Positions 18,118 to 27,168 are shown, numbered from the stretch's first letter. The stretch: DNA of 64,000 nucleotides from Microbacterium sp. USTB-Y (GCF_023703415.1 NZ_JAGMTU010000006.1:62001-126000); one strand, 5' to 3'. Made by a program: numbers and translations. Notes: generated by a model not told the origin, from the letters alone.

Positions 18118-19488
18118 CTATCCGCCCCATATCGTGAACCAGATCCCGTAGATTCCGGCGATGCACATGAGCACGGTCGTGAGCCAGCCCAGGGTGGCCG
18201 CGAGCTTGCCGTTGCGGTACTCGCCCATGATGTTCTTGTCGCGGGAGATGAGCATGAGCACGATGAGGAACGGGCCCGCGGCGATCCCGTTGACGATCGC
18301 GCTGAGCACGAGCAGTCCGATAGGGTCCGTCGAGACCACCGCGAGGATCGTGCCGCCGATCATCCCGACGCCCAGCAGGACGTAGAACAGGGGCGCCTTG
18401 CGGGGGCCCTCTTCGAGCCCCCAGTTCTTGTTCATCAGCGCGGACAGGCCCGCCGCCCCTGCAGCGGCGAGGACGGGGACGGCGAGCATTCCCGAGCCGA
18501 TGAATCCGAGGGCGAACAGGACGCTGGCGAAATTGCCCGCGATGGGCTCGAGAGCCTTCGCCGCTTCGGCCGCGCTGGAGACCGTCTTGTGGTGCGCTCC
18601 GAGGGTCGCGGCGGACGAGGCGATGATCGCGAACATGATGAGGACGCTGAAGATCATCCCGGTGAACACGTCGACTCGCCCGTTGCGAAGCCGGCGATGC
18701 GCTTCCCGCGCGGGCCGCTCGTCAAGGGCGGGTGCTTCATCGCCGCCGCGTTTCTCCTCCCGGAGCTCTTCAACGCGTTGCGCGGATTGCCAGAAGAACA
18801 TGTACGGCGAGACGGTCGTCCCGAGGACACCGACCGCGAGGCCCAGGTACGCCGGCGAGAGCTGGAGCTGGAACCCTGCAAGGCCGGAGGCGACGCTGCC
18901 CCAGTTCACGTGCGTTGCGAAGAGCACTCCGATGTAGACGAGCAGGACCAGGCACAGCCATTTGAAGATCTTCCCGATCAGTTCGAAGGACCCGACGACG
19001 ACGGTGACGAGGATCGCGATGCCTGCGACGATGCTCCAGATCCACGCCGGTCCGGCGTGCAGGAGTTGCATGCCCTGTCCGATCGCGTTGAGGTCCGCGG
19101 CGAGGTTCAGGCAGTTCGCCGCGATCAGAGCGACGATCAGCACACCGATCGCGATACCGACACCTCGACGGAATCTGCGACGGATCAACGCGCCGAGGCT
19201 GTCTCCGGTCGCGAGCGCCATCCGGTCGCAGATCTCCTGCACCGCCATCATCAACGGCAACGACAGCGGAACGGTCCACAGCAGCCCGTTACCGAACGTC
19301 GCACCGGCCTGTGAGTACGTCGCCACACCAGAGGGGTCGTCATCTGCGGCGCCCGTCACGAGCCCCGGCCCCAGCACCCGGAGGAAACGCATCACCGGAT
19401 TGCGCTTCTTGTTCTCCCCATCGTCGGACCCGACCGTCTCTCCTGACCGACCGGACTTCTCCTCCGACCTCGGATTCGTGGCGGCCAT
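18118..19488 (-). CDS. NRAMP-related divalent metal (possibly Mg2+) transporter
   Basis: 456 residues with about eleven membrane segments of the NRAMP/SLC11 family. The first-helix metal motif reads DDDPSGVATYSQAGA instead of the canonical DPGN, and the sixth-helix region reads GTTVSPYMFFWQ, lacking the Met-Pro-His of Mn/Fe transporters. Those substitutions are as expected for the NRAMP-related magnesium transporter branch (family knowledge; not tested here). ATG 19488 is chosen because GAGGAA precedes it and the membrane part starts soon after a charged N-terminus. It converges on the DUF7882-like gene with a 4-bp gap. Confidence 0.85.
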   Translation of the reverse strand: MAATNPRSEEKSGRSGETVGSDDGENKKRNPVMRFLRVLGPGLVTGAADDDPSGVATYSQAGATFGNGLLWTVPLSLPLMMAVQEICDRMALATGDSLGALIRRRFRRGVGIAIGVLIVALIAANCLNLAADLNAIGQGMQLLHAGPAWIWSIVAGIAILVTVVVGSFELIGKIFKWLCLVLLVYIGVLFATHVNWGSVASGLAGFQLQLSPAYLGLAVGVLGTTVSPYMFFWQSAQRVEELREEKRGGDEAPALDERPAREAHRRLRNGRVDVFTGMIFSVLIMFAIIASSAATLGAHHKTVSSAAEAAKALEPIAGNFASVLFALGFIGSGMLAVPVLAAAGAAGLSALMNKNWGLEEGPRKAPLFYVLLGVGMIGGTILAVVSTDPIGLLVLSAIVNGIAAGPFLIVLMLISRDKNIMGEYRNGKLAATLGWLTTVLMCIAGIYGIWFTIWGG

Positions 19489-19628
19489 CGCGTTCCTCGC
19501 TCTCGCAAAGCCGCGGCAACCGCGGACCTGTGTGCTCGTGTCCTGGCAAGCTACGGCCTGAACAACGAGAGCAGCTACGGGCTTGCGCGACCCGGAACGA
19601 AGGCGGTAGGCGGGCTGGGCCGTAACGA

Positions 19629-19666
19629 CCACGAGAACTCAAGAAGGCCACGAGAACTCAAGAAGG
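19629..19666. repeat. Two-copy 19-bp tandem repeat
   Basis: Two adjacent identical 19-bp units (19629-19647 and 19648-19666) containing GAGAACTCAAGAAGG, about 140 bases upstream of the transporter start. Two copies only; origin unknown. Confidence 0.85.
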
Positions 19667-19688
19667 CAAGGGGGCCGTGGTGAAGACG

Positions 19689-19918
19689 TCAACTGAGGTC
19701 GCGGCGCAGCGTGTCGGGTCCGATGTCGACGGTGCGTTCGACGGCTGTGGCCGCGGTGTTCGCCACCGACGTGCTCACCCGACGTGGGATTGACTCCTCC
19801 TGCGAAGGGGGGTGTTCCCCTCCGCTATCGGCGCCCTCCGATGGCCGCGCAACCTGGGCCGGAACCGGTGCGAGGCGCGCGCCGGAACGGTCTGCAGATC
19901 AATCTGAGTACTTCGCAG
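19689..19918 (-). pseudogene. Coding-like C-terminal remnant next to tRNA
   Basis: A minus-strand frame runs from the tRNA 3' end to a TGA at 19689-19691 with natural protein composition, including EESIPRRVSTSVANTAA and VERTVDIGPDTLRRDL, but has no convincing start codon. It could be the tail of a gene cut off at the tRNA, as often left by element integration, or a short gene starting at an internal GTG. Not recognised. Confidence 0.3.
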
Positions 19919-19991
19919 TGCCCCCGCCGGGATTCGAACCCGGACTGAAGCGATTTTAAGTCGCCTGCCTCTGCCGTTGGGCTACGGGGGC
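19919..19991 (-). tRNA. tRNA with anticodon UAA (Leu codon UUA), class I, no long variable arm
   Basis: A 73-nt cloverleaf: acceptor GCCCCCG pairs with CGGGGGC, D arm GCC/GGC with an AACGGCAGA loop, anticodon stem GGCGA/TCGCT with loop CTTAAAA (anticodon TAA), five-base variable loop TCAGT, T arm CCGGG-TTCGAAT-CCCGG, discriminator A. No CCA is encoded. Leucine tRNAs normally have a long variable arm (class II); this one does not, although A73 fits leucine. Amino-acid identity is therefore uncertain. Confidence 0.88.
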
Positions 19992-20056
19992 CTGTCCCGA
20001 GCCTAGCGAGGGGGAGGGCCGGCGCGATGTTGACTCCGAGCCAATAGGGTGGAGGG

Positions 20057-21307
20057 GTGCTCGAGCTCATCGCCGATCAGGGCAGCATCCCCGCGTCCGC
20101 GCCCCTGCGCGCCCACCCGTGGCGGGACCCCGCGCGATGGTGGCCCCGGCTGACCGCGGCCACCGCGCACCTGCCCGCGCCCGTCGCCGTGATCGACCTC
20201 GAGGCGCTGCGCTACAACGCGATGGACATGGTCGTGCGAGCGGGCGGGCTGCCGATCCGCGTCGCGACGAAGTCGGTCCGGGTGCGCGAGGTCATCGACG
20301 CGGCCCTGCGGGTACCCGGATACCGCGGCCTGCTGGCCTTCACCCTCGCCGAGGCGCTGTGGCTCGCCGAAGACCACGACGACATCGTGCTGGCGTATCC
20401 CACGGCCGATCGCCCGGCGCTGCGGCGCCTGCTGGCCGATGAGCAGGCCTGCCAGCGGATCACCCTCATGGTGGACGACGAATCGCAGCTCGACCTCATC
20501 GATGCGGTCGTCGCGCCCGCGCAGCGCCCGCGCGTGCGCATCGCGATCGACGCGGACGCCTCCTGGCGAGCGCCGGCCCTCGGGCACATCGGGGTGTTCC
20601 GCTCGCCGCTGCACTCCGCGGACGAGGTGGCGCGCTTCGCCCGGCGCGCGGCGGAGCGCGACGGGTTCCGCCTCGTCGGGCTGCAGATGTACGAGGCCCA
20701 GATCGCGGGACAGGGCGACGACACCGGCAGCGGCGACGCGGTGATCCGCACGGTGCAGGCGCAGTCCCGTCAGGAGCTGCGCGAGCGCCGCGCCCGCATC
20801 GCCGAGGCCGTGCGCGCGCTGGTGCCGCTGGAGTTCGTCACCGGCGGCGGCACCGGATCTCTGGAGTACACCGGATCCGATCCCGCCCTCACCGAGATCA
20901 CCGCGGGCAGCGGCCTGCTCGCCGGGCACCTGTTCGACGGCTACCGCTCCTTCGAGCTCGCCCCGGCGAGCGCCTTCGCCTTCGACGTGGTGCGCCGGCC
21001 CGCCGCCGACATCGCCACGATCCTGGGCGGCGGCTGGATCGCCTCCGGGCCGCCTGTGGCGTCGCGGCAACCGCTGCCGGTGTGGCCGCAGGGGCTGCGC
21101 ACCGCGCCCCGGGAAGCCGCGGGCGAGGTGCAGACGCCGCTGCGCGGCGACGCCGCCCGCACGCTGCGGGTCGGCGACCGCGTCTGGCTGCGGCATGCGA
21201 AGAGCGGCGAGCCCGCCGAGCGGATCCTGAGCTATCACCTCGTCGACGGCGACCGTGTCGTCGGCGAGCTGCCGACGTATCGCGGCGAGGGAAAGGCGTT
21301 CCTGTGA
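20057..21307 (+). CDS. Fold-type III PLP amino acid deaminase/aldolase
   Basis: 416 residues with an alanine-racemase-like N-terminal barrel. VAVIDLEALRYNAMDM is followed by the PLP lysine in RVATKSVRV (about residue 75). Later parts include LVGLQMYEAQIAG, EFVTGGGTGSLEYTG and a C-terminal beta domain with LRHAKSGEPAE, where metal-binding residues of D-threonine aldolase/D-serine dehydratase types would lie. It probably acts on a D-amino acid or beta-hydroxy amino acid. GTG 20057 has GGAGGG and a TAGGGT box exactly six bases upstream. It overlaps the next gene by four bases. Confidence 0.85.
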   Translation: MLELIADQGSIPASAPLRAHPWRDPARWWPRLTAATAHLPAPVAVIDLEALRYNAMDMVVRAGGLPIRVATKSVRVREVIDAALRVPGYRGLLAFTLAEALWLAEDHDDIVLAYPTADRPALRRLLADEQACQRITLMVDDESQLDLIDAVVAPAQRPRVRIAIDADASWRAPALGHIGVFRSPLHSADEVARFARRAAERDGFRLVGLQMYEAQIAGQGDDTGSGDAVIRTVQAQSRQELRERRARIAEAVRALVPLEFVTGGGTGSLEYTGSDPALTEITAGSGLLAGHLFDGYRSFELAPASAFAFDVVRRPAADIATILGGGWIASGPPVASRQPLPVWPQGLRTAPREAAGEVQTPLRGDAARTLRVGDRVWLRHAKSGEPAERILSYHLVDGDRVVGELPTYRGEGKAFL

Positions 21308-22617
21308 CACGACCCGGCGGGACCTGGCAGAACTGGGGCCGTTCAACCTCGATCCGACCGATCCGGGTGGAGCGTCCGCGCTCGCCGGAGGGCGTGCAGC
21401 GCGCCGTGCGGGCCGCGGCGGCGCAGGGCCTGCGCATCAAGGCGGTCGGCGCCGGGCACAGCTTCACCGACGTGGCCGTCGCTCCCGACGTCCTGCTCGA
21501 GCTCGACGATCTGCAGGGGACGGTGTCCGTCGATGAGGCGCGAGGACGCGTCACGCTTCTCGCCGGCACCCGCCTGCACCGGATCCCGGCGCTGCTCGCG
21601 CCGTTCGGGCTGGCGATGGAGAACCTCGGCGACATCGACCGGCAGTCGATCTCCGGCGCGATCTCGACCGGGACGCACGGTACCGGCGCGGGTTTCCGCG
21701 GCATCGCCGCGCAGGTCGTCGGCGTCACGCTCATCACCGCCGCCGGCGAGTTCCTGCGCGTCGACGAGGAGCACAACGCCGAGCTGCTGCCCGCGGTCGC
21801 GCTCGGGCTCGGCGCGCTGGGAATCCTCGTCGAGGTCACGCTGCAGTGCGTCCCCGCGTTCGTCATGCACGCGGTGGACGCGCCGGCGCCCCTGGACGAG
21901 GTGCTGGAGACCGTGCACGACCGGGTCGCCGCCGCCGACCACTTCGAGTTCTACTGGTTCCCGCATACCGACGTCGCGCTGACGAAGACCACCGAACGCC
22001 TGCCCGAGTCCGCGGTCCGGCATCCGCTGCCCGCGGTGGGGAAGTGGATCGACGAGACCCTCCTCTCCAACGGCGTGTACCGGGCGGTGTGCGCCGCCGG
22101 GGTCGCCGTGCCGGCGATCACGCCGCCGTTCAGCCGGCTCGCGGTGAAGCTCACGGGCGACCGGGAGTACACCGACCTCTCGCATCGGGTGCTGACGCAG
22201 AGCCGCACGGTGCGCTTCCGCGAGATGGAGTACGCGCTGCCCCGGGACCAGGTGGTGCCCGTGTTCCGCGCGGTGCAGGCGCTGATCGCGAGGCGCGGCT
22301 GGCGCGTGGAGTTCCCGATCGAGGTGCGCTTCGCCGCCGCCGACGACCGGTGGCTGTCCACGGCGCACGAACGCGATTCCGCCTACATCGCCGTGCACCG
22401 CTACTGGCGGCACGATCCGCGCGAGTACTTCGGCGCGGTCGAGGCGATCTGCGTCGAGCACGGCGGGCGGCCGCACTGGGGCAAGATGCACTCGCTCGAC
22501 GCGGAGCGGTTCCGCGAACTCTATCCGCGCTTCGGCGACTTCGTCGCGCTGCGCGATCGGCTGGACCCGGAACGCCGTTTCGGCAATCGGTATCTGGAGC
22601 GCGTCCTCGGCGCCTGA
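21304..22617 (+). CDS. FAD-linked sugar-lactone oxidase (D-arabinono-1,4-lactone oxidase type)
   Basis: 437 residues of the VAO/PCMH flavoprotein family. The FAD-binding part contains IKAVGAGHSFTDVAVAPDVL and DRQSISGAISTGTHGTG; the C-terminus has RPHWGKMHSLDAERF, the HWxK motif of gulono/arabinono-lactone oxidases. These oxidise an aldonolactone with O2 or a dye acceptor; the substrate is not determined. The GTG start overlaps the upstream PLP gene (GTGA), so the two are probably one operon. Confidence 0.9.
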   Translation: MTRPGGTWQNWGRSTSIRPIRVERPRSPEGVQRAVRAAAAQGLRIKAVGAGHSFTDVAVAPDVLLELDDLQGTVSVDEARGRVTLLAGTRLHRIPALLAPFGLAMENLGDIDRQSISGAISTGTHGTGAGFRGIAAQVVGVTLITAAGEFLRVDEEHNAELLPAVALGLGALGILVEVTLQCVPAFVMHAVDAPAPLDEVLETVHDRVAAADHFEFYWFPHTDVALTKTTERLPESAVRHPLPAVGKWIDETLLSNGVYRAVCAAGVAVPAITPPFSRLAVKLTGDREYTDLSHRVLTQSRTVRFREMEYALPRDQVVPVFRAVQALIARRGWRVEFPIEVRFAAADDRWLSTAHERDSAYIAVHRYWRHDPREYFGAVEAICVEHGGRPHWGKMHSLDAERFRELYPRFGDFVALRDRLDPERRFGNRYLERVLGA

Positions 22618-22699
22618 CTGTTGCCTGGCAGCCCGGCAAACACGAAGGGTGCCGGGATAGGATGGGCGAAATCGCGTCTGCAAAGGGGGGTCGTCGTCC

Positions 22700-23278
22700 G
22701 TGGATGTTCTCGTTCCAGTGCTCGTCGTCGTCGGAGTGATCGTCGTTCTGATCGTCGCCGTCGGCATCTATCTGTGGGCCACGTACAACTCGCTCGTGCA
22801 GCTGGGGGTCCGCGTCGACGAGGCGTGGAGCGACATCACGGTGCAGCTCAAGCGCCGAGCGGATCTGATCCCGAACCTCATCGACACCGTCAAGGGGTAC
22901 GCCGCGCACGAGAAGGCCGTCTTCGAGAACGTCACGCGCGCTCGGGCGGAGACGCTCTCGGCCTCCACACCGGGTGAGGCCGGGGCGGCGGAGGGGCACC
23001 TGCAGCAGGCGCTGAAGAGCCTGTTCGCGGTCGCCGAGGCCTACCCGCAGCTGCAGGCGAGCCAGAACTTCCTGCAACTGCAGTCCGCCCTCGTCGACAC
23101 CGAGGACAAGATCCAGGCCTCCCGCCGGTTCTACAACGGCGGCGTCCGGGAGCTGAACACCAAGATCAAGGTGTTCCCGAACAACCTGTTCGCCCGCAAC
23201 CTGGGCTTCACCGAGCGGGAGTTCTTCGAGGTGGCCGACGGCACGGCGATCGCCGAGCCGCCCCGCGTCCAGTTCTGA
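22700..23278 (+). CDS. lemA: LemA family protein
   Basis: 192 residues. One N-terminal membrane helix (about residues 4-26) is followed by the LemA helical domain: YNSLVQLGVRVDEAWSDI, LKRRADLIPNLIDTVKGY and FLQLQSALVDTEDKIQASRR, ending FPNNLFARNLGF. The bulk is probably outside or facing the envelope; its role is unresolved and linked to surface stress. GTG start with AAAGGGGGG nine bases upstream; TAGGAT about 45 bases upstream may be the -10. No DUF2207 or HtpX partner follows. Confidence 0.93.
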   Translation: MDVLVPVLVVVGVIVVLIVAVGIYLWATYNSLVQLGVRVDEAWSDITVQLKRRADLIPNLIDTVKGYAAHEKAVFENVTRARAETLSASTPGEAGAAEGHLQQALKSLFAVAEAYPQLQASQNFLQLQSALVDTEDKIQASRRFYNGGVRELNTKIKVFPNNLFARNLGFTEREFFEVADGTAIAEPPRVQF

Positions 23279-23280
23279 CG

Positions 23281-23298
23281 GGACGTCGTTCGACGTCC
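23281..23298. terminator. Short hairpin between convergent lemA and ycaQ-like gene
   Basis: 8-bp self-complementary arms (23281-23288, 23291-23298) right after the lemA stop, without a T-run. Weak candidate. Confidence 0.4.
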
Positions 23299-23308
23299 GC
23301 GGAGGTGT

Positions 23309-24619
23309 TCACGCCCCCAGGGGCACCTGATCCGCGCGCCCCGCGTCATGCCGTCGCACGCGCTCCGGATGCGCGTCGAGAGCGCCGGCCAGGGCGCTCG
23401 ACGCGTTGCCCCACCCTGAGACCGAGACGTGCTCCAGCCCCTGCCATCGTGCCGCCGCGCGGAGCTCGGCCGCGATGGGCTCCGCGTCCTCGGCGGGCCG
23501 CGCCGACGGCTCCCACCATGCCGACTGCACGCGCAGCGTCCCGGTCGACCGGTCGGCCTTGAGATCCACGCGCGCCGCGATGCGGTCGCCGACCAGCACG
23601 GGGAGCGAGTAGTAGCCGTAGCGCCGCTTCGCCGCCGGTGTGTAGATCTCGATCCGGTAGTCCAGACCGAACGTCCGCAGGGCGCGATCGCGGAACCAGA
23701 CCACGGGGTCGAACGGGGTGAGGACGGCCGTCGTGTCGATGCGCCGGGGGAGGGACGCCTCGGCGTGGCGCCAGGCCCGCACGGGGCGTCCGTCGCGCTC
23801 CCAGCCGCGCACGCGCACCGGCACCAGCTCGCCCTGCTCCACCAGGTCGGCGATCGACGCCAGCACCAGAGCCCGGTCCTTGATGCGGTAGTAGTCCGCG
23901 ATGTCGGCGGCGGTCGCCACCCCGGACGATCTCGCCGCCCGCCGGACGAGCTCGCCGACGGCCGTCGCGCGGTCGGCGTCCCGGCCGAGCAGCTCGGCGG
24001 GCACGACGTCCTCCGCCAGCGCATACCGGCGCTCGAAGCCGTCCCGCCCGGCGATCGCCACGTCCCCGATCCGCCAGAGGTACTCGAGCGCGTGCTTGAC
24101 CTCGTCCCACTCCCACCAGCCGCCGCGCCCGCCGGGCGCGTCGCCGCGGATCTCGGCGGGGCGGGACGGGCCGCGGTCCCGCAGCTCGGCGCGCACCCAG
24201 TCCAGCGTGCGCGCCGAGGAGCTCTGCCCCCAGAATGCGCCCCGCTTGGCCCGGAACGCATCCCGGCGGAAGCCCCAGAGGGGCCAGTCCTCGACGGGCA
24301 GGAACGTGGCCTCGTGCGCCAGATACTCCGTGTAGCGCCCCGTCCGCCCGATGCCGGGCCGAGCCAGGAACGCGCGCTCCAGCACCGCGGGGTCGTATGC
24401 GCCCAGCCGCGAGAACAGCGGAAGGTAGTGCGACCGGGCGAACACGTTCACCGAGTCGATCTGCAGCACGCCCATGCGCTCCATCGCCGTGTGCAGGTGC
24501 CGCACTCCCGGCGAGGCGGGGCGACGGCGCGAGAAGCCCTGCGCCGCGAGCGCCATCCTCCGGGCCTCGGCCGCGCTCAGGGTGTCGACGGGGGAGGGGA
24601 CGGCGGCGGATCCTGTCAC
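23309..24619 (-). CDS. YcaQ-like winged-helix DNA glycosylase
   Basis: 436 residues of the HTH_42 superfamily of DNA glycosylases. Seen: LSAAEARRMALAAQGF, the catalytic-region motif MGVLQIDSVNVFARSHYLPL with Q-I-D (about residue 53) as in the YcaQ-like branch rather than QxQ of AlkZ, then TGRYTEYLAHEATFLP and LTPFDPVVWFRDRALRTFGLDY. YcaQ-type enzymes remove bulky alkylated bases and unhook interstrand crosslinks. GTG 24619 gives a start shortly before the conserved domain; no strong ribosome site is seen, so the exact start is uncertain. Confidence 0.9.
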   Translation of the reverse strand: MTGSAAVPSPVDTLSAAEARRMALAAQGFSRRRPASPGVRHLHTAMERMGVLQIDSVNVFARSHYLPLFSRLGAYDPAVLERAFLARPGIGRTGRYTEYLAHEATFLPVEDWPLWGFRRDAFRAKRGAFWGQSSSARTLDWVRAELRDRGPSRPAEIRGDAPGGRGGWWEWDEVKHALEYLWRIGDVAIAGRDGFERRYALAEDVVPAELLGRDADRATAVGELVRRAARSSGVATAADIADYYRIKDRALVLASIADLVEQGELVPVRVRGWERDGRPVRAWRHAEASLPRRIDTTAVLTPFDPVVWFRDRALRTFGLDYRIEIYTPAAKRRYGYYSLPVLVGDRIAARVDLKADRSTGTLRVQSAWWEPSARPAEDAEPIAAELRAAARWQGLEHVSVSGWGNASSALAGALDAHPERVRRHDAGRADQVPLGA

Positions 24620-24721
24620 GTCCGCCAGCGTAGCGACCGCCGCCGACACCGCCCGGACGTCCCCGTACCCCGGGGCCGACACGGCGCGGGGAGCGGTCCG
24701 ACACGCCCGTAGACTGGGTCG

Positions 24722-25918
24722 ATGAGCGAGGAAAGCACACCCCGGCTGCGCGATCTGCTCCGACAGCGCTCGGTCACCGGCCGTATCGATGTGCGCGACG
24801 ACGTGCAGCGCACGCTGCCGTCGGGACTGCGCATCGCCACGGCGTACTCCTGGCGGCTGCTCGTCATCGCGGCGGCTCTCGGCGTGATCATCTGGCTGGT
24901 CATGCTGTTCAAGATCCTGGTGATCCCGCTCCTGGTCGCGATCCTGCTCACGGCCCTGCTCTGGCCCGTGTTCAGCACCATGCTGCGGGCGCGCTGGCCG
25001 CGCTGGCTCGCGATCGTGGTGGCCCTCATCGGAACCCTGGCGATCGTGGTCGGCCTGCTGTGGCTCGCGATCTGGCAGATCACCCAGCAATGGGACGGGG
25101 TGCAGGCGCGGTCCGTCGCCGCCTGGGGCCAGTTCCAGCAGTTCCTCCTCGACGGCCCGCTGCACCTGACCGCGAAGCAGATCCAGGATCTGCTCGACCA
25201 GGCCGTGACCTTCCTCAGCGAGCAGGGGGAGCTGCTCAAGAGCGGGGCGATCGCGGTCGGCACCACGTTCGGGCACGTCGCGACCGGGGCCGTGCTCACC
25301 CTGTTCATCCTGCTCTGCCTGCTCGCCGACGGCGGCGGCATCTGGAACTGGACCCTCAAGCTCTTCCCGAAGGCCTCGCGCCCCGCGGTCGACGCCGCCG
25401 CGCGCAACGGCTGGGCCACCGTGATCAACTACGCGCGCACGCAGATGCTGGTCGCCTTCATCGACGCGCTCGGCATCGGCCTCGGCGCGTTCCTGCTGGG
25501 GGTGCCGCTGGCCGTCCCCGTCGCCGTGCTGGTGTTCCTCGGATCGTTCATCCCCATCGTCGGCGCGGTCGTCACCGGAACCCTGGCGGTCTTCCTCGCC
25601 CTCGTCTACAACGGGCCGTGGATCGCCCTGTGGATGCTCGTCGTCGTGCTCGCGGTGCAGCAGATCGAGGGGCACATCCTGCAGCCGATCCTGATGGGAT
25701 CCGCGGTCAAGGTGCACCCGCTCGCGGTGGTGCTCGTCGTGGCCGGTGGCGCCCTGATCGCCGGCATCCCCGGCGCCCTGTTCGCGGTGCCGCTCGCGGC
25801 GTTCGTGAACGTGGCGGCCGTGACCATCAACTCCGGTGCGTGGCGCACCGGCGCCGATCCCGACGGCGACTACATCTGGCAGACCGTGCCGCGGGCGCGG
25901 AGAAGGAGCAAGCGATGA
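24722..25918 (+). CDS. AI-2E/PerM family transporter
   Basis: 398 residues with about eight membrane helices: the first pair WRLLVIAAALGVIIWLVMLF and ILVIPLLVAILLTALLWPVF, a central soluble loop (about 110-175) and late helices including VFLGSFIPIVGAVVTGTLAV and VQQIEGHILQPILMG, the family motif. Members export small molecules; AI-2 transport is only the founding annotation. The ATG has TAGACT exactly six bases upstream, suggesting a leaderless mRNA. Its end overlaps ilvA by four bases. Confidence 0.9.
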   Translation: MSEESTPRLRDLLRQRSVTGRIDVRDDVQRTLPSGLRIATAYSWRLLVIAAALGVIIWLVMLFKILVIPLLVAILLTALLWPVFSTMLRARWPRWLAIVVALIGTLAIVVGLLWLAIWQITQQWDGVQARSVAAWGQFQQFLLDGPLHLTAKQIQDLLDQAVTFLSEQGELLKSGAIAVGTTFGHVATGAVLTLFILLCLLADGGGIWNWTLKLFPKASRPAVDAAARNGWATVINYARTQMLVAFIDALGIGLGAFLLGVPLAVPVAVLVFLGSFIPIVGAVVTGTLAVFLALVYNGPWIALWMLVVVLAVQQIEGHILQPILMGSAVKVHPLAVVLVVAGGALIAGIPGALFAVPLAAFVNVAAVTINSGAWRTGADPDGDYIWQTVPRARRRSKR

Positions 25919-27168
25919 CGAACGACGCGACCCCCACGCTCGCCGAGATCCCGACCCTGGCGGAGATCCAGCAGGCGGCGGACGGCCTGGACGGCGTCAT
26001 CGTGCGCACCCCGACGCTGCCCTCGGTCGCGCTCACCAAGGTGCTGGGCGCGCCCGTGCTGCTGAAGATGGAGAACCTGCAGCGCACCGGGTCGTTCAAG
26101 ATCCGCGGCGCCGTGCACCGCCTCTCCCGGCTCACGCCCGAGGAGCGCAGCCGCGGGGTCGTCGCCGCGTCGGCCGGCAACCACGCCCAGGGCGTGGCGC
26201 TCGCCGCCCAGGCGCTCGGCATCCCCGCGACGATCTTCATGCCCATGGGCGTGCCGGTGCCGAAGCTGCTCGCGACCCGCGGGTACGGCGCCGAGGTCGT
26301 GCTCGAGGGGGAGACCGTGGCGACCTCGCTGCGCCTGGCGGCCGAGTTCGCCGAGCGCACCGGCGCGGTGCTGATCCCGCCGTTCGACCACCGCGACATC
26401 GTCACCGGGCAGGCCACCCTCGGCCTGGAGCTCATGGAGGACGTGCCGGACGTCGACACGATCCTCGTCGGCATCGGCGGCGGCGGTCTCATCGCCGGCG
26501 TCGCGGCGGCCGTGAAGGCCCGCGCGGCCGAGCAGGGGCGCACGGTGCGGATCGTCGGCGTGCAGGCGGAGAACGCCGCGGCCATGGGGCCGTCCCTCGA
26601 GGCGGGGCATCCGGTCGAGATCGTCACGCAGCCCACGATCGCCGACGGTATCCTCGTGGCGCGCCCCGGTGACGTGCCGTTCGAGATGATCCGGGAGCTG
26701 GTCGACGAGGTCGTGACGGTGAGCGACGACGACATCGCCCGAGCGCTGCTGCTCCTGCTCGAGCAGGCCAAGGTCGTGGTGGAGCCCGCCGGAGCCGTGG
26801 GCGTGGCCGCGATCGTCGCGGGCAAGGTGGCCGGCACCGGCACGACGCTCGCGGTGCTCTCCGGCGGCAACATCGACCCGCTGCTCCTGCAGCGCGTGGT
26901 CTCGCACGGTCTGGCGGCCTCGGGGCGCTACATGACCGTGCGGATCCCGCTGCCGGACCGCCCCGGCCAGCTGGCCCAGGTCTCCGAGCTCATCGCGCAC
27001 GCCGGCGCGAACGTCATCGAGGCGATGCACACGCGACACGGGCACGGCCTGCAGATCAACGACGTCATCCTGGAGCTCAGCGTGGAGACCCGCGGTCCGG
27101 AGCACTCCGAGCTCACCCTGGACACGCTGCGCGCGGCCGGCTTCGATCCGATCGTGGTGCAGGACTGA
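25915..27168 (+). CDS. ilvA: Threonine ammonia-lyase, catabolic type with ACT domain
   Basis: 417 residues. PLP enzyme converting threonine to 2-oxobutanoate and ammonia, the first step towards isoleucine. Seen: NLQRTGSFKIRGA with Schiff-base Lys62, SAGNHAQGVALAA, the glycine loop GIGGGGLIAGVAAAV, and a C-terminal ACT domain (about 340-417) starting YMTVRIPLPDRPGQLAQVSE, which binds a regulatory amino acid. The short single ACT matches the TdcB-like group. AAGGAG lies seven bases before the ATG, inside the upstream transporter gene, which it overlaps. Confidence 0.95.
   Translation: MTNDATPTLAEIPTLAEIQQAADGLDGVIVRTPTLPSVALTKVLGAPVLLKMENLQRTGSFKIRGAVHRLSRLTPEERSRGVVAASAGNHAQGVALAAQALGIPATIFMPMGVPVPKLLATRGYGAEVVLEGETVATSLRLAAEFAERTGAVLIPPFDHRDIVTGQATLGLELMEDVPDVDTILVGIGGGGLIAGVAAAVKARAAEQGRTVRIVGVQAENAAAMGPSLEAGHPVEIVTQPTIADGILVARPGDVPFEMIRELVDEVVTVSDDDIARALLLLLEQAKVVVEPAGAVGVAAIVAGKVAGTGTTLAVLSGGNIDPLLLQRVVSHGLAASGRYMTVRIPLPDRPGQLAQVSELIAHAGANVIEAMHTRHGHGLQINDVILELSVETRGPEHSELTLDTLRAAGFDPIVVQD

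Larger units (their letters stand above)
19489..19918. other. 430-bp intergenic region between transporter and tRNA
   Basis: Contains a two-copy 19-bp tandem repeat (19629-19666) and a minus-strand coding-like remnant (19689-19918) abutting the tRNA 3' end. No intact gene. Confidence 0.5.

Noticed and set aside
19629..19666. Possible CRISPR-like repeat
   Set aside because: Only two 19-bp copies directly in tandem, no spacers and no cas genes.
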